64,000 nucleotides of DNA from JARIHD01 sp035758825. GTDB taxonomy: Bacteria; Patescibacteriota; Saccharimonadia; Saccharimonadales; UBA4665. Each line of letters begins with the position of its first letter. Within the stretch, counting starts at the first letter, position 1. The stretch spans positions 1-64,000 of the forward strand of contig DASTWA010000003.1 in the NCBI GenBank assembly GCA_035758825.1, in the 5' to 3' direction. Position numbers and translations under genes: made by a program. Shown one piece after another: positions 17,279 to 31,800 of this stretch. The notes under the pieces are model-generated. The model saw only the letters and a program-made list of their open reading frames with translations. It was not told the DNA's origin and did no database searches.

Positions 17279-17717
17279 ACTGAGGCAGGACTTTCCGGAA
17301 ATTACATTCATGCCCGGCGAGGTGCCACACTGGTCTCCAGAGAACAACACGGTTACGTACACCGATAATACCCGGGGAGAAGCGACCCTCCTGCATGAGT
17401 TAGGCCATGCCCTTTGCGGGCACTCCGACTACAGTAGTGATGTCGACCTGCTCCGAAAAGAAGTCGAGGCCTGGCAGAAAGCTACGGCGGTCGCGGCTGG
17501 CTACGACGTAAGCCTTTCGGAAGACCATATTGAGAACTGCCTAGACACGTACCGAGACTGGCTACACAAACGAAGCACCTGCCCGACCTGCAGCGGTCAC
17601 GGTTTGCAGCGCTCTAAGGCCCTCTACCACTGCCCAAACTGCCAAAGCCATTGGCAGGTCAGCTTTGCCCGCTTTTGCCGCCCATACAGGCTTAAAAGAG
17701 CTCTGACAGCAAATTAA
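17259..17717 (+). CDS. ImmA/IrrE-like zinc peptidase with C-terminal zinc ribbon
   Basis: About 152 residues when started at the ATG 17259 inside the end of the ROK gene. HELGHALCGH provides a zincin motif with two His and the catalytic Glu, and EVEAWQKA a few turns later supplies the likely third ligand, as in the ImmA/IrrE family. The C-terminus has CPTC and CPNC pairs spaced like a zinc ribbon. ImmA-type peptidases often cleave a partner repressor, but no such partner gene is next to it here. Overlap with the kinase suggests translational coupling. Function is not known. Confidence 0.7.
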   Translation: MKPLLDKLRQDFPEITFMPGEVPHWSPENNTVTYTDNTRGEATLLHELGHALCGHSDYSSDVDLLRKEVEAWQKATAVAAGYDVSLSEDHIENCLDTYRDWLHKRSTCPTCSGHGLQRSKALYHCPNCQSHWQVSFARFCRPYRLKRALTAN

Positions 17718-17746
17718 AAGCCCGGACACAAATATCCGGGCTTTTT
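17716..17746. terminator. Bidirectional intrinsic terminator
   Basis: AAAAGCCCGGA and TCCGGGCTTTTT flank an 8-nt loop. It lies between two convergent genes (the peptidase on plus, the KGG protein on minus) and has T-rich ends in both directions. Confidence 0.9.
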
Positions 17747-17759
17747 GGCTTAGCTGTTC

Positions 17760-17978
17760 TTAGGCAGCCAGGTCAAGGTCTTCACGAACGACCTTGGTGC
17801 GGCGCGAAATGCGGCCACCCTTGCGGCCGGCTTCACGAGCCAGCTCACGGTTGGCGAAGAAACCGCCAGTGCGGCCCTTCTTGCCACCCATGGCACCGAT
17901 CTTTGCGTAAAAGTCAGCACCGTACTTCTTCTTGTTGGTAGAAGCAGCTGCTTCACCACCCTTTTTAGTTCCAGCCAT
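17760..17978 (-). CDS. KGG-motif small basic protein
   Basis: 72 residues from the ATG 17978, which follows ACGGAGG with good spacing; an upstream start at 18038 would run through the leader. The C-terminal part carries glycine-lysine repeats of the KGG (con-10/YciG) type: KIGAMGGKKGRTGG and RKGGRISRR. Such proteins are linked to stress and are strongly expressed in many bacteria. It has a consensus promoter about 110 nt upstream. Confidence 0.8.
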   Translation of the reverse strand: MAGTKKGGEAAASTNKKKYGADFYAKIGAMGGKKGRTGGFFANRELAREAGRKGGRISRRTKVVREDLDLAA

Positions 17979-18121
17979 ACTGAAAACCTCCGTTAAAACT
18001 CTGTTACTTCCGCACCCGAGGACTAAAAAAGGCTCCAAACACCCCTAGTTGGGATGCGGAACCCTCTTATCCTTCCTCACGAAATTATGCTTATGATAAC
18101 ATTGTATGACGCTAATGTCAA
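17979..18121 (-). promoter_or_regulatory. Promoter and structured leader of the KGG gene
   Basis: TTGACA (18121-18116), 17 nt, TATCAT (18098-18093). The leader of about 107 nt contains TTCCGCATCCC paired with GGTGCGGAA around a loop of about 35 nt, and ends with ACGGAGG. The long stem just before the ribosome-binding site could control translation. Confidence 0.6.
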
Positions 18122-18173
18122 TAGAAAACAAGTAAAGAATCACACGCTCGCCTTTGAAAAAGGGGCTTATAAA

Positions 18174-18207
18174 GATAAAAGCCACCCTATTCGGATGGCT
18201 TTTATAT
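18174..18207 (-). terminator. Terminator after 5S rRNA
   Basis: AAAAGCCA/TGGCTTTT stem followed on the minus strand by TTTTATCTTTAT. Confidence 0.8.
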
Positions 18208-18211
18208 AATT

Positions 18212-18322
18212 CGGCACCGTGCTATTTTCCCAGGGGTGAGCCCCAAGTATTGTAACCGCTGCGAGGCTTAACTTCTGTGTTCGGCATGGGAACAGGTGTT
18301 TCCCTCGCGCCATGGGCACCGA
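18212..18322 (-). rRNA. rrf: 5S ribosomal RNA
   Basis: The minus strand reads CGGTGCCCATGGCGCGAGGG at the 5' end, then CCCATGCCGAACACAGAAG, the universal loop B/C region, and closes with GCACGGTGCCGA, which pairs with the 5' end. The length of about 111 nt is normal. It follows 23S after a spacer of about 170 nt (18323-18491) that contains inverted repeats, probably processing stems, and no gene. Confidence 0.95.
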
Positions 18323-18491
18323 TCTCGTCTACTCACAATAGTAGACGGGATCGATGTCCATCTCTTACGCATGGATATTAGAGATGTAAAGCGTTTGTTA
18401 GACAAACGGGAGTCTATCATATGATAAACACCAACAACCAGTCAAATGCTTTTCTCTCACCCGGAGTAGCAAGCTACTCGAATGAGAGAAC

Positions 18492-21599
<3,108 letters not shown>

Positions 21600-21880
21600 G
21601 TACGAGTCTATAAAATAGACTCTCAAGCATTGACTGGTTATTGGTATCAACCAATAAGCCGTTTGTCTTTAAAATTGCTTTTCTCTAATTTGCCAAATTT
21701 TTAAGTTGCAAAACTCAAGACTCCACCTATGGTTTTCTTGGACTTGAGTTTACACTCGAAACTATCTTTAGATAGGCTCTCTGTCTAAACTCAATTGCTA
21801 AGATATGATATCAGTTACTACAGAGGTTGTAAAGCATAAAGTGATGCAATATTTGCTACGCTATTACCCCTGTAAGATTG
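21600..21880 (-). other. Spacer between tRNA-Ala and 23S
   Basis: About 280 nt with no gene. It contains short repeats and complementary segments around GAGTCTA/TAGACTC that may form the processing stalk with the sequence after the 23S 3' end (AGTCTATC near 18410). I see no convincing promoter. Confidence 0.5.
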
Positions 21881-21957
21881 TGGTGGAGCAACGGGGACTC
21901 GAACCCCGGACCCCCTGCTTGCAAAGCAGGTGCTCTAGCCAACTGAGCTATTGCCCC
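21881..21957 (-). tRNA. tRNA-Ala (anticodon TGC)
   Basis: Full cloverleaf on the minus strand: acceptor GGGGCAA/TTGCTCC, D arm AGCTCAGTTGGCTAGAGC, anticodon loop TTTGCAA, T loop TTCGAGT. CCA is encoded (21883-21881). It lies in the 16S-23S spacer, its usual place. Confidence 0.97.
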
Positions 21958-22129
21958 ACGATAGGCCTCTTCTCTCTGGACTATTAGCCCAGAGGCCCTC
22001 TCCTAAGAGATCACATCTTGCGGACGAACTCCGCGGCTCCGAGCCCATCAACGATGAGCCTAAGCGAAACGTTTTGGCGGCTAATGCCGCCGGCTACATT
22101 ATATTCGCCTTGCGGCGAATTAATGTCTA

Positions 22130-22206
22130 TGGTGGGCGATGAGGGACTCGAACCTCCGACCTCGTCATTATCAGTGACGCGCTCTAACCAGCTGAGCTAA
22201 TCGCCC
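22130..22206 (-). tRNA. tRNA-Ile (anticodon GAT)
   Basis: Cloverleaf on the minus strand with acceptor GGGCGAT/ATCGCCC, anticodon loop CTGATAA in the stem GTCA/TGAC, T loop TTCGAGT and an encoded CCA at 22132-22130. It is the first tRNA after 16S. The stretch between it and tRNA-Ala (21958-22129) holds GC-rich hairpins such as GGCGGC-TAAT-GCCGCC and ATTCGCC-TTGC-GGCGAAT. Confidence 0.97.
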
Positions 22207-22240
22207 ATAGTTTGCTTCTATCCCTTGGGAGACAAGCGAT

Positions 22241-22269
22241 ATTGTACAGAAAATACCTCTGTTTTGCAA
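22241..22269 (-). promoter_or_regulatory. Consensus-like promoter inside the rRNA spacer
   Basis: TTGCAA (22269-22264), 17 nt, TACAAT (22246-22241) on the minus strand, pointing at tRNA-Ile, tRNA-Ala, 23S and 5S. It follows immediately after a terminator-like hairpin. Confidence 0.6.
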
Positions 22270-22273
22270 TAAT

Positions 22274-22315
22274 TTGTTAAAGAAAAAGGCGCCTGCATAA
22301 GCGCCTTTTCTTAAA
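22274..22315 (-). terminator. Terminator-like hairpin after 16S
   Basis: On the minus strand AAAAGGCGC and GCGCCTTTTTC flank an 8-nt loop and run into TTTTTCTTT. It sits between 16S and tRNA-Ile. Within a conventional rRNA operon it would need antitermination, or else it ends a 16S-only transcript. Confidence 0.6.
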
Positions 22316-22467
22316 AACTAAGTAGTGCAATCAACGTCAAATTCGTGTTTACAGAACTGATATCTTGCCATCTTGCGATGGTACATACATTGTCAGTACT
22401 GAAGTTACAATGTATCAAGATCGACCTAGCTCGCATAGATTACTCGTATGCTGCTAGTTTTCTCCCT

Positions 22468-23945
<1,478 letters not shown>

Positions 23946-24155
23946 AAAGAATTTGTCTCTTCTCAGTCGAACATCAATCTTGCGATTGAAATTACTGACT
24001 AATGGAATCTGTGAAACAGATTCCTAAAACAATTCAAAAATCAATTGACGTTGATTTGCACTACTCAATTTTTAATGATCGGTTTTGTGAGACACCTTAA
24101 CAAGACCTCAAAAACTCTAAACAAGATAGTACGATATCTAACCAAGTAAAGTCAA
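23946..24155 (-). promoter_or_regulatory. 16S promoter and leader
   Basis: TTGACT (24155-24150), 18 nt, TACTAT (24131-24126). The leader of about 175 nt is AT-rich and includes inverted repeats (AGGAATCTGTTTCACAGATTCC around 24003-24024). No gene lies in it. Confidence 0.65.
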
Positions 24156-24165
24156 GAGAATTATA

Positions 24166-24200
24166 GAAGAAAAAGTGGTGATTGTTACATCACCACTTTT
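24166..24200 (-). terminator. gyrA terminator
   Basis: AAAAGTGGTGAT/ATCACCACTTTT with a 6-nt loop, followed on the minus strand by TTTTTCTTCT. It ends gyrA just upstream of the 16S promoter. Confidence 0.85.
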
Positions 24201-24206
24201 TACTCC

Positions 24207-26765
24207 TTATTTCTTGGCGGCCTCTATCTGTTCTGGCTCCTCTTCTTCGTCATCGTCTGGCGCTGCGTCAACTAGCGCCAATGACACGACTTCATCGCCA
24301 TCATTAAGACGCATGATTCGTACGCCCTGCGTGGCACGCCCCAATAATGGGATATCCTTAAGGCCTAAACGAATAGTCTGGCCTTGGCTGGATACGATGA
24401 TGACTTCCTGGGATTCGTCATCGCTTAGCGTCTTAACGCCGATTAACTTGCCAGTCTTAGTGTTAACAATAGCCGAACGGATGCCGACGCCACCGCGGGC
24501 ATGTGCCGTAAACTGAGCTACCTTGGTGCGCTTGCCGTAGCCAAACTGACTGATCACGAAGATGCTGGACTTCTCTTGAACTATGTCCATCCCAATGACG
24601 TTATCGCCGGCACGCAAACGGATGCCACGCACGCCACGGGACACTCGACCCATAGGACGCACGTCCTTTTCGTGGAAACGGATAGCCTGGCCTTGGGCGG
24701 TCGAAATAACGACCTCATTCTCGCCGCTGGTCAGACGGATCCACTTAAGCTCATCCCCGTCGTCGAGGTTAATAGCGATCAGGCCAGAGCTGCGTACATT
24801 TTGGTATTGCTCGAAAGGAGTCTTCTTTACGACGCCGCGAACCGTGCACATAAAGAGGTTTCCACCCTTGCCGTCAATCTGCTTACTGACGTTAATAACC
24901 GAGCTTACGGTCTCTTCTGGCTGAAGCTGCAATAGGTTGACAATAGCGACGCCCTTGGCGCTCAAGCTGGCAGCCGGCACTTCGTAGGTCTTAATGCGGA
25001 ATACACGGCCCTTGTTCGTAAAGAACAGGAGGAAATCGTGCGTGCTGGCGTTTACGACATGCTCGATCACATCCTCTTCGCGGGTAGTCATACCACGACG
25101 GCCCTTACCACCTCGGCCCTGCTTCTTATATTCAGCGATCGGACTCCGTTTAATGTAATTAGCTGATGTAAGCGTTACTACAACCTGCTCATCAGGAACG
25201 AGGTCTTCGTCGCTCATCTTGCCCAATTCTTGCGGGACTACGCGGGTGCGGCGTTCGTCGCCATACTTCTCTTTGAGCTCAATCATCTCTTTCTTAACGA
25301 TATCGAGAATCTTCTGCTCGTCGGCCAAAATGGCTTCTAGTTTCCCGATAAGTTTCATGAGCTCGGCAAGTTCAGACTCGATCTTATCCCGCTCCAAACC
25401 CGTAAGGGTGCGGAGCTGCATCGCTAAGATGGCACGAGCCTGGATATCGCTCAGGCCGAACTTCTTGATTAGGTTCGCTTGAGCTTCTTCGCTGGTCTGG
25501 CTGGCACGAATAGTCTTGATAACCTCGTCAATATGATCGAGAGCAATCTTCAAACCTTCCAAGATATGAGCGCGAGCCTTAGCTTTTCGCAGTTCAAACT
25601 CGGTACGGCGGCGTACAACGATCTGACGGTGCTTGATGTGTTCCTGGATGATATCCTGAAGTCCCAGAACGCGAGGCTGGATACCATCAATGAGCGCCAT
25701 CATATTAAAGTGGAACGAAGTCTGGAGCGGCGTTAGCTTGTAAAGCTGATTCAGAAGCTTTTTTGGATAAGCATCCTTTTTGAGATCAATCACAATACGA
25801 ACATCACCACGGGCACTCTCATCCCTGATGTCTGAGATGCCGTTGATCTTCTTCTCTTTTACGAGGTCGGCGATTTTAACGACAAGACTTTCCTTGTTGA
25901 GGGCATATGGAATTTCGGTAATTACAATCTGGTTGCGGCCCTTCTTGTTTTCGACAACCTCTGCCACACCACGAACGACGACTCCTCCCCTACCCGTCGC
26001 ATATGCGGTACGGATCGAGTCGGCACCATAAATAATGCCACCGGTGGGGAAATCAGGCCCCTTGATGTATTGCAAGAGGTCGTCAAGACTCGCCTCTGGG
26101 TTCTCGATCTGGTGGACAGTAGCATCAACCAGCTCGGTCAGGTTGTGCGGAGGGATGTTGGTGGCCATACCTACGGCAATACCCAACTGGCCGTTCAAGA
26201 GGAGGTTTGGCAGCTTGGCCGGCAGCACGGCAGGCTCCTGCAAACGTCCATCGTAGTTATCACGGAAGTCAACGGTTTCTTTTTCGATGTCCTCCAAAAT
26301 TTCCTCTGCCAAACGCGCCATTTTGGCCTCTGTGTAACGCATAGCAGCTGGCGGGTCGCCGTCCATCGAACCAAAGTTACCCTGACCGTTTACAAGCATG
26401 TAACGCATTGACCATGGCTGTGCCAAACGGACCATCGCGTCGTAAATAGCAGCATCACCATGAGGGTGGTAGTCACCCATCACAGCACCCACGACGTTGG
26501 CGCTCTTACGGTGCTTAGCACTGCTCCTAAGGCCGTCACGGTTCATTGTGTACAGGATACGGCGATGGACCGGCTTAAGGCCGTCACGGACGTCAGGAAG
26601 GGCACGTTCGACGATAACGCTCATGGAATAGCGGAGGTAACTGTCCTCCATGACATTCTCGACAGTACGGAGCTCGACAGTGCGAGAATGATCCGATTCT
26701 TCGGTGAGTACTTCACCTTCGAGAGGGTTCTTATCTTCGATTGGTTCTTGAGTATTGTCGTCCAT
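24207..26765 (-). CDS. gyrA: DNA gyrase subunit A
   Basis: The 852-residue subunit cuts and rejoins DNA to introduce negative supercoils. The catalytic Tyr is in AAMRYTEAKM near residue 140. The GyrA box, which separates gyrase from topoisomerase IV, reads QGRGGKG (usual QRRGGKG) near 560. Six blade repeats of the C-terminal wrapping domain follow, such as RVFRIKTYEVP and QAIRFHEKDVRPMGR. The C-terminus is acidic. It begins one base after the gyrB stop, so the pair is translated from one message. Confidence 0.96.
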   Translation of the reverse strand: MDDNTQEPIEDKNPLEGEVLTEESDHSRTVELRTVENVMEDSYLRYSMSVIVERALPDVRDGLKPVHRRILYTMNRDGLRSSAKHRKSANVVGAVMGDYHPHGDAAIYDAMVRLAQPWSMRYMLVNGQGNFGSMDGDPPAAMRYTEAKMARLAEEILEDIEKETVDFRDNYDGRLQEPAVLPAKLPNLLLNGQLGIAVGMATNIPPHNLTELVDATVHQIENPEASLDDLLQYIKGPDFPTGGIIYGADSIRTAYATGRGGVVVRGVAEVVENKKGRNQIVITEIPYALNKESLVVKIADLVKEKKINGISDIRDESARGDVRIVIDLKKDAYPKKLLNQLYKLTPLQTSFHFNMMALIDGIQPRVLGLQDIIQEHIKHRQIVVRRRTEFELRKAKARAHILEGLKIALDHIDEVIKTIRASQTSEEAQANLIKKFGLSDIQARAILAMQLRTLTGLERDKIESELAELMKLIGKLEAILADEQKILDIVKKEMIELKEKYGDERRTRVVPQELGKMSDEDLVPDEQVVVTLTSANYIKRSPIAEYKKQGRGGKGRRGMTTREEDVIEHVVNASTHDFLLFFTNKGRVFRIKTYEVPAASLSAKGVAIVNLLQLQPEETVSSVINVSKQIDGKGGNLFMCTVRGVVKKTPFEQYQNVRSSGLIAINLDDGDELKWIRLTSGENEVVISTAQGQAIRFHEKDVRPMGRVSRGVRGIRLRAGDNVIGMDIVQEKSSIFVISQFGYGKRTKVAQFTAHARGGVGIRSAIVNTKTGKLIGVKTLSDDESQEVIIVSSQGQTIRLGLKDIPLLGRATQGVRIMRLNDGDEVVSLALVDAAPDDDEEEEPEQIEAAKK

Positions 26766-26766
26766 A

Positions 26767-28734
26767 CTAAATGTCCAAGTCCTTCACAAATTTAGCGTGA
26801 GTGGTAATAAAGTTCTTTCGAAGTTCAACTTCGGTACCCATCAGCTTATTAAAGATAGCGTCAGCTTTCTCGGCGTCTTCAACCTTTACTTTGACCAACA
26901 CCCGCTTCTCGGGGTTCATGGTAGTTTCAAAGAGCTGTTCAGCGTCCATTTCACCGAGACCCTTGTAGCGTTTCTGCTCGATGAAGCCGGCTTGGCGGAA
27001 ACGTTCGTCTTCGCCGCTAACCTTGAGCCCTTCTTTTTTGCGTGCTTCGATCGTTGCATCAAGCACCTTATCGAGTTCGGCCTCGTCGTAAATAAAGACG
27101 CTGGACTTACGGCCTGGTTTAACCAGCTCAAATAGCGGCGGCTTAGCCAAATATACGTGACCGCCGTCAACCACTTCCTTCATATAACGGAAGAAGAAAG
27201 TCATAAGCAGCGTACTAATGTGCGAACCATCAACATCGGCATCGGTCATGATGATAATACGGTCATAACGAAGGCCATTGATGTCGAAGGAATCCTCGAT
27301 GCCAACACCTAAAGCCTTGATGAGGCTCAATATCTCGTTGTTGGCCAACATCTTGTCTAGGCGCGCTCGTTCAACGTTCAGCACCTTACCACGAAGCGGC
27401 AGGATGGCCTGCGTCTTGCTGTCGCGACCACTCTTGGCAGAACCACCGGCCGAGTCACCCTCTACGAGGTAGAGTTCTGACGCCTTCGGATCCTTGCTGG
27501 AGCAATCCGCCAGCTTCCCTGGCATACTGGCGCCGTCAAGGACGCCCTTACGGATGATATTCTCACGGGCGGCGCGGGCAGCCTTTCGGGCGCGTGCCGC
27601 AAGGAGAGCCTTGCCAACAATCTTCCTGGCTACTGCGGGATGTTCCTCAAGGTAATAATTAAAATACTCGGTCATCACCTGTTCGACATACCCACGGATT
27701 TCTGGGTTGCCGAGCTTGTTCTTGGTCTGGCCTTCAAATTGAGGATCGGGCAGTTTAACCAAAATAACGGCGGTCAAGCCTTCGCGGCAATCTTCACCGC
27801 TCAGGTTCTCTTCTTTTTCTTTTAGGAGACCATTCTTGCGGGCGTAATCATTAACAACGCGCGTCAAAGCCGAGCGGAAGCCCGTAACGTGCGTACCGCC
27901 ATCCGGGTTAAAGACATTGTTGGCGAACTGCTTAATCGTTTCGCTAAACGCGTCGGTGTACTGCATTGCAATCTCGATCTGCGAATCCTCGACCATTTTA
28001 TCGACGTAGAAAACATCGTCATCTACTACGTCTTTGCCTAAGTTAAGATGCGTAACGTACGACTTAATGCCGCCCTCGAAGTAAAAGCTATAACGTGCGC
28101 CTGTTCGCTCGTCATGGATTGAAGTTCGTATACCTTTTGTGAGATATGCCGCGTGGCGAAGCCGGTCAAGTATGGTGTCATAGTTAAACTTGGTGGATTC
28201 AAAAATCGTCTCATCCGGATAGAACTCAATAGTCGTACCGGTTCGGCCACTCTTACCTATAACCCTAAGATCACCCTGCGGGACGCCTCTCAAGTACTCT
28301 TGCTGGAAACGCTTGCCTTCACGCTCGATTGTCACAATCAAACGGGTCGACAGCGCATTTACAACGCTCGATCCAACCCCGTGCAGGCCGCCAGAAACCT
28401 TATAACCGCCGCCGCCGAATTTACCACCGGCGTGCAGGACGGTCAGTACGGTCTCGACGGTGCTCTTGCCTGTCTTGGGGTGGATGTCGGTCGGAATACC
28501 ACGGCCGTTGTCATATACCCGGACGCCATCATTTGGCAGCAAGGTCACCTCAACTCCGGTAGCATAACCAGCCAGGGCTTCGTCAATACCATTGTCGACG
28601 ATCTCCCACACGAGATGGTGCAGCCCCTCAATACCGGTACCGCCAATATACATACCTGGACGCTTGCGAACAGGTTCTAGACCCTCCAAAACCTGGATCT
28701 GGTCAGCAGAATAATCTTTTTGTTTGTCAGCCAC
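26767..28734 (-). CDS. gyrB: DNA gyrase subunit B
   Basis: The 655-residue ATPase subunit. The GHKL motifs are EIVDNGIDEA, DNGRGIPTD and GLHGVGSSVVNALS, the transducer follows, and the TOPRIM domain has LVEGDSAGGSAKSGRD and IMTDADVDGSHI. The C-terminus carries EQKRYKGLGEMDAEQL. The start is GTG at 28734, about 8 nt after AGAGGG; no ATG is near. It forms an operon with gyrA. Confidence 0.96.
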   Translation of the reverse strand: MADKQKDYSADQIQVLEGLEPVRKRPGMYIGGTGIEGLHHLVWEIVDNGIDEALAGYATGVEVTLLPNDGVRVYDNGRGIPTDIHPKTGKSTVETVLTVLHAGGKFGGGGYKVSGGLHGVGSSVVNALSTRLIVTIEREGKRFQQEYLRGVPQGDLRVIGKSGRTGTTIEFYPDETIFESTKFNYDTILDRLRHAAYLTKGIRTSIHDERTGARYSFYFEGGIKSYVTHLNLGKDVVDDDVFYVDKMVEDSQIEIAMQYTDAFSETIKQFANNVFNPDGGTHVTGFRSALTRVVNDYARKNGLLKEKEENLSGEDCREGLTAVILVKLPDPQFEGQTKNKLGNPEIRGYVEQVMTEYFNYYLEEHPAVARKIVGKALLAARARKAARAARENIIRKGVLDGASMPGKLADCSSKDPKASELYLVEGDSAGGSAKSGRDSKTQAILPLRGKVLNVERARLDKMLANNEILSLIKALGVGIEDSFDINGLRYDRIIIMTDADVDGSHISTLLMTFFFRYMKEVVDGGHVYLAKPPLFELVKPGRKSSVFIYDEAELDKVLDATIEARKKEGLKVSGEDERFRQAGFIEQKRYKGLGEMDAEQLFETTMNPEKRVLVKVKVEDAEKADAIFNKLMGTEVELRKNFITTHAKFVKDLDI

Positions 28735-28791
28735 TAGAATACCCTCTTTAGAACAAATAAAAATAAGTTAGATGATTCCCACTTCTCTCAT

Positions 28792-28820
28792 ATTATAGGT
28801 AACGTTCAACCTTTTAGCAA
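28792..28820 (-). promoter_or_regulatory. gyrBA promoter
   Basis: TTGCTA (28820-28815), 17 nt, TATAAT (28797-28792) on the minus strand, with a leader of about 50 nt to the GTG start. Confidence 0.65.
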
Positions 28821-28841
28821 CCGAGGCTACGGTAGTAGGGA

Positions 28842-31800
28842 TTACCGCATATGTAAAGTGCCGTCGGCATCGATGAATATCGTATCACTTTCTTCAGTGG
28901 GCTTGGGTTGCTCCTTGAGTAATGGGATTTCACCCTCGTCCGGCTTCTTCGCCGCATGCTGCGTTGCCACAGGAGCGGAGGCATCGCGGACAGGTTCTGG
29001 CTTGACCGGCGTCGCTGGTTTCGTGTCAGACGGCTTTGGGAGCTGCGTGGCTGGCGCTGGCTTAGAAGGTGCCTCTATGTGAGCATTAGCAGATGGCGGC
29101 GTTCCTACGGGCTGAGAAATGGCCGCAACATGGTTTGTGCCGGGTGCCGGTTGGGCGGGAGATTGATCAGGGCCCTTGGTCCAGGGGTTTTGGCGTAAAA
29201 GAGGGCCCTTGCTCTCACGCTTTGACATCCATTCGTCCAAGAAAGAGCCTGTTCCGGTTGGTGCCGGCCCCGCCGGTTGAGCAGGCGGCTGACCAGGGCC
29301 AAAACGGTTGTCAGCCGGTGCAGCCCCAAAACCGGCTGCTGCCGACGGTCGGGGACCACCGAACGATCCTGCCCTATTACCGGCAGACGCACTATTGCCA
29401 AACTGACGCGCCGAAGGTGGCGTGGGCGGAGCAGGCGGCTCTTTTGTCGCCAAACGGTCAAAAATTTCTTTCTCGACCTGGGTTCTTGGACGGCCGTACT
29501 TTGCGGCAGACAACTGCTTCAATGCCTGGGCCAACTTTGGATTCGGCTCGCCTAATGGTGGGAGCGTAGCCATACTAAACGGCTGGGTAGGTACACCGTT
29601 AATCAGCATTCGGACTGCAGCATTGTAGTTAGGGATTCGCAACAGGTCAGAAGCGTCAAATGCCGGCCTCATGCGCTTGGACAGCGCCTCGGCATCCTCA
29701 TCCTGTCCCACCCGGAAGGCCACGATCGTACCGGTGTTACCAAATACAGCATCGCGAATCTCTTCAGTCAGCTGGGTTGTAAACTGGTTAGCCACGATAA
29801 GGTTCAGGTGGTATTTACGGGCCTCGCTCAAAATTGTTGCAAACGAATCAGTCGAGAAGTTCTGAAACTCATCGACATAGAGCGCAAAATCACGGCGGTC
29901 GTTCTCCGGAACATTAGCCCGGCTCATAGCAGCTGCCTGGAACTTCATGACAAAAATCATACCCAGAAGCTGAGAGTTCAGCATACCTAGGCGCCCCTTA
30001 CTCAAGTTGACGATCAGTATCTTGCCTTCGTCCATTACCTCGCGCAATGTAAAAGCGCTCTTGGTCTGGCCAATAATATTGCGCATCATTTCGTTGGACA
30101 AGAAGGCGCCGAATTTACTAACAAACCAGCTAACGACTTCACCGAATTCATTCGACCGCTGAGATTGGGGCATTTCCTTTTGCCAAAACTCCAAGACGTT
30201 CTGATCTTTAACGTACTTGAGTTTTTGCTTCACGTAGGCTGGATCGCGGAAAAGTTTAGGGATATCCACAAACGTACCACCTTCAGGGTCGGCCATAACG
30301 GTAAGTGCCGCATTGCGGAAAAGGTGTTCGTAACGGGGGCCCATGATCCCCTGGTGTTGCGGATCGTACAACTTATAAAGCATATTTAGTACTTCTTGGA
30401 TGAGGAAGTCTTTTTCGTCAGGAGTGTCAAACTCGAAAAGGTTTAAGCCCATTGGATACTCAACGTCTGCAGGCGAAAAATAAATAATGTCTTCTGTTCG
30501 TTCCTTGGGGACCATCGATAGCAGGCGTTCGGCCGTGTCACCGTGCGGGTCGACAAACGCAAAGCCCCCACCGCCAAGCATGTCCTGAAGGGCAAGATTT
30601 TCGAGATATGTCGACTTACCGGTACCGGTCTGACCCACGACATACATATGGCGTCCGCGGTCGCCCTTGCTTAAACGAATCGGCTTCTTGACCCCTCGGA
30701 ATACGTTATAGCCGAGCAGTAAACCCTCTTCAGGCATATTACGCGGAGCATCAACCTGCTTAGATCCTTGGCGCTCAAGTTGCGACGTAGGAATGCTTTT
30801 TTGTTCAGGAAAATGGAATATCGTAGCTAGTTCAACTGCGTTCAAAATGTTCTTATTGGCTGACTGCGGGAAGATTCGGAGAATGTATGATGTTGTAAAT
30901 TCATCAATGTCTTTTGTCGGAATAAATTTGAAACCATTCTTACCAGCAGAATCAAATAAGGAGAACGAAGCAACAATGTTGTTTAAAATACCCTGTGATC
31001 GCTGGCTAATATTGGACGAAACAACAACACGAATGAGTACTTCATAGCCCGGCTGGCTGGTCTTGGATTCGATGGCATCAATGACCGCCTGGTCAACACC
31101 GGACAAATCATTTTTGGAGTCCTTCTTATCATCCTTAGACTCCGGAGGCTTAACAAAAGCCGTTGCAAGGTCTTTGCCAATCCCCAAGAATTGTGAAGCG
31201 CCCTTCTTGTTACTCCCCTCGCCTTTTCGCTTTTTGCTAGCAATTCCCAAAGCGTTCTTACGCCAGCCTGGGTCCGCGGGGCGCATAAGAATCTGAATGC
31301 CTGCCCCGTCCTCTTTCTCAAGTGTAGATAATGCATTGAGGAGTGCCTGCATGGCGTCACGTTTCAATTCCTGGTATGTAGCTATAGGGTATGCGTACGA
31401 TTCCTTTAGGCTAAGTTCACCGCCGACAGTCCCGCTTAACTTGCCTACCGGGTTGAAGATATTATGCTCTGCTACCTCCTCGAGACGCGCGGTAGGGTAT
31501 GCGGTTACAATCGCCTGTTTAACCACCTCTACGAGCGAGACTGGCACCGCCGCATAGAAATATACAAACCCTTTATTGGCCACGATCTCAAACGCAAAAT
31601 GCCTCTGGCCGTAAAACTTAGCCTTAAAGCCCTTCTGCAGCGTGCTGGCAATAATCCCATATATTACCTGCGCTTTTGAAATGTTTTCGTCGGTTATATC
31701 GCGGACGTCCCGGCCCGTACCCTCAATATCCTCGCTGGGCGGAGGTAGATGGATTAAAAGCGGCACCATCTTCAGGCCACGCTCGTAGTTTTTCTGGTCA

